NCBI GenBank assembly: GCA_036821485.1
Contig: DAISJM010000038.1
Location: 1 to 30,556 of the forward strand
Direction of reading: 5' to 3'
DNA from: DAISJM01 sp036821485
GTDB taxonomy: Bacteria > Verrucomicrobiota > Kiritimatiellia > CAIQIC01 > JAGNIJ01
DNA: 30,556 bases
Positions 23,331 to 29,511 of the stretch are shown here, piece by piece. The position numbers and the translations under genes were made by a program. Under the pieces are notes generated by a model. It did not search any database, was not told the origin of the DNA, and worked only from the letters and a program-made list of their open reading frames with translations. The number at the start of each line of letters is the position of its first letter. The stretch's first letter is position 1.

Positions 23331-23360
23331 ATCATAAGCCGTTTCTTGGTCGCACAACAA
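23331..23360 (-). promoter_or_regulatory. Predicted pyk promoter
   Basis: On the minus strand TTGTTG (23360-23355), an 18-bp spacer and TATGAT (23336-23331) lead to a leader of about 23 bases that contains the GAGG ribosome-binding site. Confidence 0.5.
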
Positions 23361-23383
23361 CCCTCACCACGCCTGAAAGAAGT

Positions 23384-23466
23384 AACCACTAAGTGACACT
23401 AAGCAGCACTAACTGCAGACTCTCTTGCTTCTTCTTGTCAGTGTTCATTAGTGAATATTAGTGGTC
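23384..23466. repeat. Two CAC-phased elements in inverted order
   Basis: 23384-23414 reads as three decamers: AACCACTAAG, TGACACTAAG, CAGCACTAAC. 23436-23466 holds a related 31-mer in reverse orientation (minus strand: GACCACTAAT, ATTCACTAAT, GAACACTGAC). A 21-base spacer separates them, so the RNA or DNA could fold into a long imperfect hairpin. They lie between pyk and the flavin-reductase-like gene. Confidence 0.7.
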
Positions 23467-23509
23467 CTCTCCTTTCCGGATGGTTAATATCTTTCCTTGG
23501 AGGTCCTGC

Positions 23510-24022
23510 ATGAGCGATTTCATTGAGATCAAGCCCGAGTCCATTTCCGACAACCCCTTCAAACTCATCGGTGGCGACTGGATGCTGATCACCGCCGGCG
23601 ACCTGAAGAAGTTCAACACGATGACCGCGAGCTGGGGCGGCCTCGGCGTCCTGTGGGATAAGAACGTCGCGTTTTGTTTCGTCCGTCCGACGAGGCACAC
23701 CTACGGATTCATGGAGCAGGCGGAGACCTTCACGCTCTCGTTCTTCCCGGAGCAATACCGCAAAGTTCTGTCGTACTGCGGGTCACACTCCGGCAAGCAT
23801 GTCGACAAAGTCCGCCACTGCGGCATCACGCCCGTCAAAGGCTCCATCGACGACGTGTACTTCGCCGAAGCCCGGCTGGTCCTCGAATGCCGCAAGATCT
23901 ACTTCACCGACATCAACCCCTCCGCCTTTCTGGCCCAGACCCTCTCCGACATCTATCCGGAAAAGGATTATCATCGAATGTACGTTGGAGAAATTGCCAA
24001 GGCGTGGACAAAGACCGGCTAA
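23510..24022 (+). CDS. Flavin reductase-like FMN-binding protein
   Basis: The 170-aa protein has the split-barrel FMN-binding fold: NPFKLIGGDWMLITAGD, FNTMTASWGGLGVLW, VAFCFVRPTRHTYGFME and FTLSFFP are typical strands of flavoredoxin and flavin-reductase-like proteins. It ends with LSDIYPEKDYHRMYVGEIAK. These proteins bind FMN and pass electrons or reduce free flavin; the partner is unknown. The ATG at 23510 is decided by TTGGAGG with 6-base spacing. An in-frame upstream ATG at 23480 lies before that site and is rejected. It seems to be a single gene; a hairpin at 24165-24194 may end it. Confidence 0.9.
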   Translation: MSDFIEIKPESISDNPFKLIGGDWMLITAGDLKKFNTMTASWGGLGVLWDKNVAFCFVRPTRHTYGFMEQAETFTLSFFPEQYRKVLSYCGSHSGKHVDKVRHCGITPVKGSIDDVYFAEARLVLECRKIYFTDINPSAFLAQTLSDIYPEKDYHRMYVGEIAKAWTKTG

Positions 24023-24164
24023 CCGCGGACTCGCCCGCCGAAGGAGGGTCACGCGGATAGACGCAGACAGGATTGGCCACAAAAAAGCGCAAAACGCGCA
24101 GCACGAAGTCCGTCGTTTCCCATCACTCCAGCACCCCCCCCCCACTCCAAGCCCCCAAGACTAG

Positions 24165-24194
24165 ATTCCTCTGCCGCGTGAGCGGCATCGGAAT
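24165..24194. other. Hairpin with GUGA tetraloop
   Basis: ATTCC, a TC/TC internal loop, then TGCCGC/GCGGCA close the tetraloop GTGA (a GNRA type) at 24165-24194. There is no T-run. It could protect or mark the 3' end of the flavin-reductase-like mRNA, or lie in the control region of the next gene. Confidence 0.5.
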
Positions 24195-24235
24195 GACACC
24201 TTTCTGAGCATTTCCCCTATTTCCATTCGTGTCAT
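24193..24235. promoter_or_regulatory. Inverted repeat ATGACAC / GTGTCAT before the glycosyltransferase gene
   Basis: Perfect 7-bp arms at 24193-24199 and 24229-24235 are separated by 29 bases. The right arm overlaps the place where a -35 would be (15-22 bp before TATACT). It is a candidate regulator site; no known box was recognised. Confidence 0.35.
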
Positions 24236-24250
24236 GCTGGGCCTGCGGCC

Positions 24251-24256
24251 TATACT
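24251..24256 (+). promoter_or_regulatory. Predicted -10 of the membrane glycosyltransferase gene (leaderless geometry)
   Basis: TATACT is followed by six bases (CACCGG) and the ATG at 24263, with no Shine-Dalgarno sequence. The -35 is poor. The same spacing is found at the deacetylase gene (TATAGT, six bases, ATG). Confidence 0.45.
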
Positions 24257-24262
24257 CACCGG

Positions 24263-25657
24263 ATGCAAGCAACCGACAGCGGTGACCGCGGGAACGTCCG
24301 CCTCGCGTGGAGTGCGGCGGTCGCTGCCCTGGCGATATTCATCCTCTACGGCTTGTTTTCCAACGGGACGTACAACGATGACGACATCTCCCACTACCTG
24401 ATCGCGCGCTTCAGTTGGCTGCATCCCTCCCTGCTCTGGGATACGTGGGGGCGGCCCGCCTTCACCGTGCTCTACGCCCCCGTCGCACTGTTCGGCTTCG
24501 GCGCAGCCCGCGCGTTCAGCGCTGTGCTCGCCACGCTCACGTGTGTGATCACCGCACGCGTCGCGCGTGCCTATGGCGCGCGCCTGTGGTGGCTCGCGAT
24601 CCCACTGACCGCACTTCAACCCGAATTCCTCCGGCAGGGATTCTCCACGCTGACCGAGCTGACCGGCGCGCTCTTCCTTGTCCTCGCGCTGCTCGCGTTC
24701 CGCCATCGCCGCTGGGCTTGGCTCGGCCTCGCAGCCGGCGTACTGCCGCTCGCGCGGTACGAACTGCTGCCGATCTCCGCCATCTTCGGCCTCATTCTTC
24801 TCAAGGAGCGATCGAACAAGGGGCTCGTGTTGCTCGTTCTACCCATGGCCGTGCAGAATATCCTCAACGCGATGACACAGGGCTCCGCCGCCCCCCTTCT
24901 CTTTCCCTTCAATTACGCACTCGGCGCGCAACCCGGCCAAGGCACGTTCGACTACGCCGACAACCACCCGCTCTATTACCTGATCCACTCGCCGGAAATC
25001 TTCGGCTGGATTCCGGTGGTCCTTCTGGCCTGTGGCTTGCTCCGGCTGCGCCCCGGATTACTCCACGCGATATTGTTGACGGCATTCGCCATCCTCGCGA
25101 TCGCCAGCGGGGCGCTCGTGCCGCAGAACGCGCCGGCCTATCATCGCTACGCGGCAACGCTCGGCCCACTCGTCGGTCTGCTCGCCACCATCGGCTTCGA
25201 CCGGCTCTGGTCCGCGCGCATGTTCGCCCGGCCGGTCCCGTTCACCCGCATCCCGGCCCTGCAACTCGCGGGCGTTCTGCTGGTCCTCGCCTTTGCGGCA
25301 ATGACCCTGCCCGGCATGAAACCGTTCCGCCTGTCGCGCGAGCGCATGACGGTAATCGACACCGCGCGCTGGTTTGAGACCGGCCCGTACAGCGACCGCG
25401 TGGTGGTCTGCTCGCACGTCTGGTTTGCATATGCGACCGGCATCGATCGGTTCGATCCGCGCGTGTACATGACCACGACGCCGGAACACATCGAGACTGC
25501 GCCGCCGGGGAGCCTCATCATCTGGGATACGCACTACTCGCCGCGCCTGCACTTCGGCACGCCGCTGGAGTCGCTGAAAGACAACCCCGGCTTCCGGCTG
25601 CTGCACCACCGCGCCGCGAACGAGACCTTCAACATCTACGTCTTCGAGAAGCTGTAG
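24263..25657 (+). CDS. Polytopic membrane glycosyltransferase, GT-C/ArnT-like
   Basis: About ten hydrophobic helices span the first 360 residues. The first, AAVAALAIFILYGLFSNG, is followed by NDDDISHYLIARF in the first outer loop. An acidic pair there is the catalytic mark of GT-C enzymes (ArnT, protein mannosyltransferases), which use polyprenyl-phosphate sugars outside the membrane. Further loops carry GRPAFTVLYAP and TLTELTGALFL. The last 110 residues (PFRLSRERMTVIDTARWFE ... FNIYVFEKL) are soluble and probably periplasmic. The 464-aa protein likely adds a sugar to a lipid or protein; donor and acceptor are unknown. It is not in an operon with other cell-envelope genes. The start at 24263 is the only reasonable ATG and lacks a ribosome-binding site. 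Confidence 0.75.
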   Translation: MQATDSGDRGNVRLAWSAAVAALAIFILYGLFSNGTYNDDDISHYLIARFSWLHPSLLWDTWGRPAFTVLYAPVALFGFGAARAFSAVLATLTCVITARVARAYGARLWWLAIPLTALQPEFLRQGFSTLTELTGALFLVLALLAFRHRRWAWLGLAAGVLPLARYELLPISAIFGLILLKERSNKGLVLLVLPMAVQNILNAMTQGSAAPLLFPFNYALGAQPGQGTFDYADNHPLYYLIHSPEIFGWIPVVLLACGLLRLRPGLLHAILLTAFAILAIASGALVPQNAPAYHRYAATLGPLVGLLATIGFDRLWSARMFARPVPFTRIPALQLAGVLLVLAFAAMTLPGMKPFRLSRERMTVIDTARWFETGPYSDRVVVCSHVWFAYATGIDRFDPRVYMTTTPEHIETAPPGSLIIWDTHYSPRLHFGTPLESLKDNPGFRLLHHRAANETFNIYVFEKL

Positions 25658-25876
25658 AGCGCGGGAAGAAGAGATTTAACCACGAAAGACACGAATCAAC
25701 ACGAAAGGGAACGGTTGATGAGAGGAGGAGCTTCAACCACTAAGGGACACTAATCGTCACTAACTCACTCTCCTAATCGCCCCCTTTCAGGTCTCAGCCT
25801 CCCCCCCCTTCGCAAGGCTTCGGCGGGGCAAGCAGGTTTCAGGTTTCTCTTTCCGTTCTCTCCGGACGGTCGAAGG
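25658..25876. repeat. Repeat-rich DNA before the toxin-antitoxin pair
   Basis: No gene is seen. It holds two CAC-phased 31-mers: 25678-25708 (AACCACGAAAGACACGAATC...) and 25735-25765 (AACCACTAAGGGACACTAAT...), the second 27 of 31 identical to 23384-23414. A second copy of the CCTTCGC...GGCAAGC element follows at 25807-25833. Confidence 0.75.
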
Positions 25877-25918
25877 TTGACGCCACGGCCCGGCATGCAT
25901 ACTATATATACAGTATAT
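25877..25918 (+). promoter_or_regulatory. Promoter and overlapping operator of the toxin-antitoxin operon
   Basis: TTGACG (25877-25882), a 17-bp spacer and TACTAT (25900-25905) form a good promoter with a leader of about 18 bases. An AT-rich palindrome with arms ATACT (25899-25903) and AGTAT (25912-25916) covers the -10 and the start point. Ribbon-helix-helix antitoxins usually repress their own operon from such a site. Confidence 0.6.
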
Positions 25919-25929
25919 ACGGAGAGGCT

Positions 25930-26178
25930 ATGACCACACAAATGATTCTGCGCATTGACGAGGAACTGAAGGGCAAGGTGGACCGCCTCGCCCGCGCAGA
26001 GGGCAAGAACACCAGCGCCGTCGTACGTGAACTGTTGGCCGAGTATGTGACCCAGCATGATCCCGCTGCCCACATCGAACAACTCTGGGACCGCATCGGC
26101 AGCCAACTGAAGAAACGCCGTATCTCTCCGCGCCAGGTTGCCAAGGCCATCCGCCACGTCAGGACCCAGCAGCGGTGA
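25930..26178 (+). CDS. Ribbon-helix-helix antitoxin
   Basis: This 82-aa protein starts MTTQMILRIDEELKGKVDRL, the beta-strand plus helix of CopG/MetJ-type DNA-binding proteins; the turn is KNTSAVVRELLAEYV. The positively charged C-terminal part (LKKRRISPRQVAKAIRHVRT) would wrap the toxin. GGAGAGG stands before the ATG at 25930. The stop overlaps the toxin start (GTGA), so the two are translated together. It should bind and neutralise the PIN toxin and repress its own promoter; this is known for relatives and inferred here. Confidence 0.9.
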   Translation: MTTQMILRIDEELKGKVDRLARAEGKNTSAVVRELLAEYVTQHDPAAHIEQLWDRIGSQLKKRRISPRQVAKAIRHVRTQQR

Positions 26179-26585
26179 GAGTGGTCATCGACACCAACGT
26201 CTTCGTGTCTTCCTTCTTTGGCGGCCTGCCGCGCCGCATCATCCGCCTTTGGGAACGGGGAGAGATCACCTGGTGTGTATCGGCCGACATCCTCAACGAG
26301 TACACAGCGGTATTGCTGCGTCTCGGACTCACAGGCAAGAAGGAACTTGGTGAATTGTTGCAACTCTTTGCCGGGGGGCGCTCCTCGCTCTTTGTTGCGA
26401 AGCCGCCGACCCTTCACGTCGTCGAGCGCGATCCCGCGGACGACAAATTCATCGAGTGTGCGGTGGCATTGAAAGCGGATGTCATCGTGTCGGGTGACAA
26501 GGACCTGCTCTCCGTCGGCCACCACGCAGGAATCGACATTCTCACTCCGCGGGAGTTCATCAACCGCCACTTTCCAACAGCCTGA
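26175..26585 (+). CDS. PIN-domain toxin (predicted ribonuclease)
   Basis: The 136-aa protein starts with GTG overlapping the antitoxin stop. The PIN-domain acidic residues are all visible: VIDTNVF (Asp5), SADILNEY (Glu near residue 42), DPADDKFIECA and VSGDKDLL. It matches the 'PIN family putative toxin component' type that pairs with short ribbon-helix-helix antitoxins. Such toxins are Mg2+-dependent RNases that cut tRNA, rRNA or mRNA; the target is not readable. No active-site residue appears lost, so it is likely functional. A second in-frame GTG at 26181 is a less likely start. Confidence 0.92.
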   Translation: MRVVIDTNVFVSSFFGGLPRRIIRLWERGEITWCVSADILNEYTAVLLRLGLTGKKELGELLQLFAGGRSSLFVAKPPTLHVVERDPADDKFIECAVALKADVIVSGDKDLLSVGHHAGIDILTPREFINRHFPTA

Positions 26586-26594
26586 CGGCTGTAG

Positions 26595-26613
26595 TGCGCC
26601 ACGGTGTGGCGCA
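26595..26613. terminator. Bidirectional hairpin between convergent genes
   Basis: TGCGCCAC (26595-26602) and GTGGCGCA (26606-26613) form a perfect 8-bp stem with a 3-base loop in the 53-base gap between the toxin and the FG-GAP-repeat gene. No T-run follows on either strand, so it is a possible shared terminator only. Confidence 0.45.
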
Positions 26614-26638
26614 ATCCGCATAAGTCAGCAGTGAGTTG

Positions 26639-27898
26639 CTACTGCGCGATCGATTTGATGGTCAACGACGGCGCCTTGTAGAAGATCCCGTCGAAGTAGC
26701 CGCCGGAGAGAATGGCCTGGTAGTCGCGACCGGCCGCGACGGTGAAATTGCGAACATATGTCCCGCTGGCGTACCAGTAGATATAAGTCCCCCCGGTCTT
26801 GCCATACCACCCCGCCGACAGCCGATATGACCCCGGAGAAAGTCCAAAGGGCGAACCCGAGTCGGCCGGTCGCACAACGCCGGTCTTCAAATCGGTTACC
26901 GTAATCGTGGTGAACCAGAATGCGTCTGAATTATCCACGAAGTAAAGGTAGTTGGGATATGGCGTGATCAGGCTGTCAGGCACGGGCGACGCTCCGGACC
27001 AACCCCACTGGGTGCCCAAGGCGAGCGTGCGGCCGTCGAGCGATTGGATATACCACTTTCCCGATGCGGCATCGTACACCGCGAGATCATATTTGCCGTC
27101 GCCATCGTAGTCGCCGGGGATCGGCTTGACCCCACGCCAGCCCCACTGATATCCGCCGGCCAGATCGGTCCCGTTAAGAGTCTGAATATACCAGTAGCCC
27201 GAGAGAGCGTTGAACACAGCCAGATCAAACCGGCCGTCGCCGTCATAGTCGCCCGGCACGGGGATCAGGCCGGGCCAGCCCCACTGGTAAGCCCAGGCAA
27301 TGTTGTCTCCACCCAGACCGCGGATGTACCAGTAGCCATTCTGCGCATCATAGATCGCAAGATCGTACGCGCCATCGCCATCATAGTCACCGGGCACGGG
27401 TATGGCCGTACTCCAACCCCACTGGACGGCCATCGCGAGGACGTTGTCGTTGGTCTCCTTGATGTACCAATTGCCGCCAGCCGCATCGAAGACCGCAAGG
27501 TCGAACTTCCCGTCGCCGTTGTAATCGCCGGGCACAGGCTTGGTCGTGCTCCAACCCCATTGCCGCTGCCAGACGAGGATGTCGTTGTCCGATTCCTTGA
27601 TGTACCAGTTACCACCGGCGGTATCGAAGACGGCGAGATCCCACACCCCGTCACCGTTGTAATCGCCGGGCACGGGCCTGGCGGTGCTCCAGCCCCATTG
27701 ATTCTTCCAGACGAGGATATCGGCCGCGATGTCATGGACATACCAGTAGCCGCCAGCCGTATCAAAGACCGCGAGGTCACTGGCGCCATCGCCGTCGTAA
27801 TCGTTCATCACCGTCACGCCATCCCTGGCCTGGCACCATGCGCCGCAAACGACCAGACACAAGGACACCAGCCAACCAACCGTCCATGTTGATTTCAT
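26639..27898 (-). CDS. Secreted FG-GAP/VCBS-like repeat protein with six 46-residue units
   Basis: The signal peptide is MKSTWTVGWLVSLCLVVCGA (cleavage near WCQA). Residues about 29-304 are six back-to-back units of exactly 46 residues: PVPGDYNGDGxxDLAVFD, a GxWYI strand, and QWGW. Each unit holds a calcium-type DxDGDGxxD loop, as in FG-GAP/integrin-like propeller blades, so a secreted beta-propeller is likely. About 115 further residues include LYFVDNSDAFWFTTITVTD and GKTGGTYIYWYASGTYVRNF, a beta-sandwich of unknown role. The ATG at 27898 has GGGAGGTG just upstream; the open frame extends to 28018 but without support. A single unit of the same repeat starts at the right edge of the window in the SUMF1 protein. 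The function may be adhesion or glycan binding (inference). Confidence 0.88.
   Translation of the reverse strand: MKSTWTVGWLVSLCLVVCGAWCQARDGVTVMNDYDGDGASDLAVFDTAGGYWYVHDIAADILVWKNQWGWSTARPVPGDYNGDGVWDLAVFDTAGGNWYIKESDNDILVWQRQWGWSTTKPVPGDYNGDGKFDLAVFDAAGGNWYIKETNDNVLAMAVQWGWSTAIPVPGDYDGDGAYDLAIYDAQNGYWYIRGLGGDNIAWAYQWGWPGLIPVPGDYDGDGRFDLAVFNALSGYWYIQTLNGTDLAGGYQWGWRGVKPIPGDYDGDGKYDLAVYDAASGKWYIQSLDGRTLALGTQWGWSGASPVPDSLITPYPNYLYFVDNSDAFWFTTITVTDLKTGVVRPADSGSPFGLSPGSYRLSAGWYGKTGGTYIYWYASGTYVRNFTVAAGRDYQAILSGGYFDGIFYKAPSLTIKSIAQ
26987..27814 (-). repeat. Six tandem 138-bp units inside the FG-GAP-like gene
   Basis: The coding array has no length change between units (6 x 138 bp), which suggests spread by duplication of whole units. 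The units are diverged in sequence (e.g. YNGDGVWD, YDGDGRFD), so they are not a recent expansion. Such arrays can change copy number by recombination. Confidence 0.85.
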
Positions 27899-27964
27899 GC
27901 GACACCTCCCGGGATTACTGCCCTCTATACACGGATGCCGGCAATCCTGTCCAGCCGCCCTGCA

Positions 27965-27993
27965 TCGACAGAACCCACCCCCGGGGGTATGGT
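27965..27993 (+). promoter_or_regulatory. Predicted promoter of the secreted-protein cluster
   Basis: TCGACA (27965-27970), a 17-bp spacer and TATGGT (27988-27993) precede the GGGAGGGG ribosome-binding site and the ATG at 28013. It is divergent from the FG-GAP-like gene (start 27898). Confidence 0.5.
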
Positions 27994-28012
27994 GTGGCGC
28001 GGGAGGGGTCGC

Positions 28013-28465
28013 ATGCAAGGGGCCGTTTCATTCATCCTGGTTCTCCTGCTGCTCGCATCACCCGCCTTTTCCGCGACCAACAACCTCGACGCCGCCTTGT
28101 TCACAGATTCCGATCATGACGGCGCGACCGACTGGCAGGAGTGGCTGGCCGGGACCAATCCCGACGACCCGAGCAACGTATTCGAAATCACATCCTCCCG
28201 CCTGCAGAACGGCGGCCTTGTCATCAGCTGGAACTCCATCTCTTCTTCCGATTACGTGCTGGTGACCGCCGACTCCCCCTCCGCCCTCAGCACGAATACG
28301 CGGACAGCAGCCATCGTCGCGCCCCACGGCGGCATCGCACCCTGGTACCAAGTCCCGGCCTCCATCACCAACCACGCCGGCACCAACGCCGTCTTCTTCC
28401 GCATCGAGTTGAAACCCAAACAGGTTTTCGAGGAAGCCGTTTTCGACATGACCACGTTTGAATGA
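28013..28465 (+). CDS. Small secreted calcium-loop protein, 150 aa
   Basis: The signal peptide is MQGAVSFILVLLLLASPAFS. Directly after it stands DSDHDGATDWQEWLAGTNPD, one calcium-binding loop of the thrombospondin type-3/dockerin-like kind. The rest (about residues 50-150: ITSSRLQNGGLVISWNSISS, VLVTADSPS, GTNAVFFRIELKP) resembles the C-terminal domains of the GH5 enzyme and the deacetylase. It is thus a 'loop plus tail domain' without an enzyme. GGGAGGGG precedes the ATG at 28013; the upstream in-frame ATGs (27935, 27989) are rejected because they would bury the signal peptide. The next gene starts 14 bases after its stop, so they form an operon. The molecular role is unknown. Confidence 0.75.
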   Translation: MQGAVSFILVLLLLASPAFSATNNLDAALFTDSDHDGATDWQEWLAGTNPDDPSNVFEITSSRLQNGGLVISWNSISSSDYVLVTADSPSALSTNTRTAAIVAPHGGIAPWYQVPASITNHAGTNAVFFRIELKPKQVFEEAVFDMTTFE

Positions 28466-28479
28466 GAGGAGTCCGCATC

Positions 28480-29298
28480 ATGAACACTGTTCTCCGCCAA
28501 GCTGCCGCCGGCCTCATCACCCTCGGACTTTGCGTCTTCTCCACGTACGGAGAGGACTACAAGTCGGCGCACAAGGTCGAGCCGGGCGATGTGATCTCCG
28601 CCGACATCATCAATGAACTCTTCCAGGCCATCGAGGATGCCGATGCAACCGTGACGCAGGAGGACCTGATCGGCACATGGGTCGGCCGCTTCTACAACGC
28701 CGGCATCGGCGGCGCGCTGCCGGAATGGGTCGAGGGCCCCGGCGCCATGTATATCGTCATGACCAACGCGGTCCTCGACTTCACCGATAACGGCGATGGT
28801 CAGTTGGAGCTGATCACCAGCGCCCCCAACCCCTTCAAAGTGGATGACAGCGTGGGGCTGACGACCACGGCCGTGATCGTCGAGAACGCGCTGCGAATCC
28901 GGGCGGTGGAGGATCCCGATTTCTGGATTCTCCGGCGGATCAGCGAATCACGGATTCAGATCAGCTCCATCGGCCTGGTCAGCGCCGACCGGCCTGTCTT
29001 CGGCATGATGGACCGCGCGGAGAACCCTCCGTGCAAGCCACACCTCGACTCGGCGGAGGCCATCGGAACCAACGTGGTGCTGTCGTGGCAGGACTGCGGC
29101 TCGGACGAGGGCGGGTTCGTGATCCTGCGCCGCGATACGCCATCCGGGGAATACGGCCAGGTCCAGAGCGTCGCGGCCAACGTCACGACCTGCACCAATG
29201 TCGTGCCCGCCTCGGGCTTCTATTGGTACCGCATCGCCGCCACCAACAGCACTGGCTCCTCGCTCGGCAGCAACGTCAAACGCGTCACGGTTCCGTAG
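28480..29298 (+). CDS. Secreted protein with C-terminal fibronectin-III-like domain, 272 aa
   Basis: The signal peptide is MNTVLRQAAAGLITLGLCVF, with cleavage before the EDYKSAHKVEPGD stretch. That stretch plus SADIINELFQAIEDADATVT looks like a short helical head. The middle (EDLIGTWVGRFYNAGIGGAL...) resembles a lipocalin-like or 'activity' beta-barrel, but I do not recognise it surely. The C-terminal 90 residues (AIGTNVVLSWQDCGSDEGGF, GFYWYRIAATNSTGSSLGSN) fit a fibronectin type III fold. AGGAG lies 8 bases before the ATG at 28480. It is 14 bases after the previous gene and 213 bases before the SUMF1-domain gene. Its job is not known; extracellular matrix or surface display is an inference. 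Confidence 0.75.
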   Translation: MNTVLRQAAAGLITLGLCVFSTYGEDYKSAHKVEPGDVISADIINELFQAIEDADATVTQEDLIGTWVGRFYNAGIGGALPEWVEGPGAMYIVMTNAVLDFTDNGDGQLELITSAPNPFKVDDSVGLTTTAVIVENALRIRAVEDPDFWILRRISESRIQISSIGLVSADRPVFGMMDRAENPPCKPHLDSAEAIGTNVVLSWQDCGSDEGGFVILRRDTPSGEYGQVQSVAANVTTCTNVVPASGFYWYRIAATNSTGSSLGSNVKRVTVP

Positions 29299-29511
29299 GG
29301 AGAAGACCTCCGAACGAAAGTGGCCGAGGGGAAAATTCAGCCACTCAGGAACACTCGTCGTCACCCACGCACCCGTATTCGCTCCGCCTGTGGGCGGGCG
29401 TTGGATTTCGCTCCCGCTCTTTACTGAAATTTGTTTTCCCGCGTATGTAGGTCATTGGGATTCGCGGGTGCGGGTTTCGCTTGCGCCTCGGGGCCCACAG
29501 GGAGGACCGAT

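Noticed and set aside
21931..23337. Open frame of 468 codons on the plus strand opposite pyk
   Set aside because: Same shadow composition; pyruvate kinase on the minus strand explains the region fully.
26987..27814. CRISPR-like array
   Set aside because: The periodic units are 138-bp coding repeats that translate into 46-residue protein modules; there are no short repeats with unique spacers and no cas genes.
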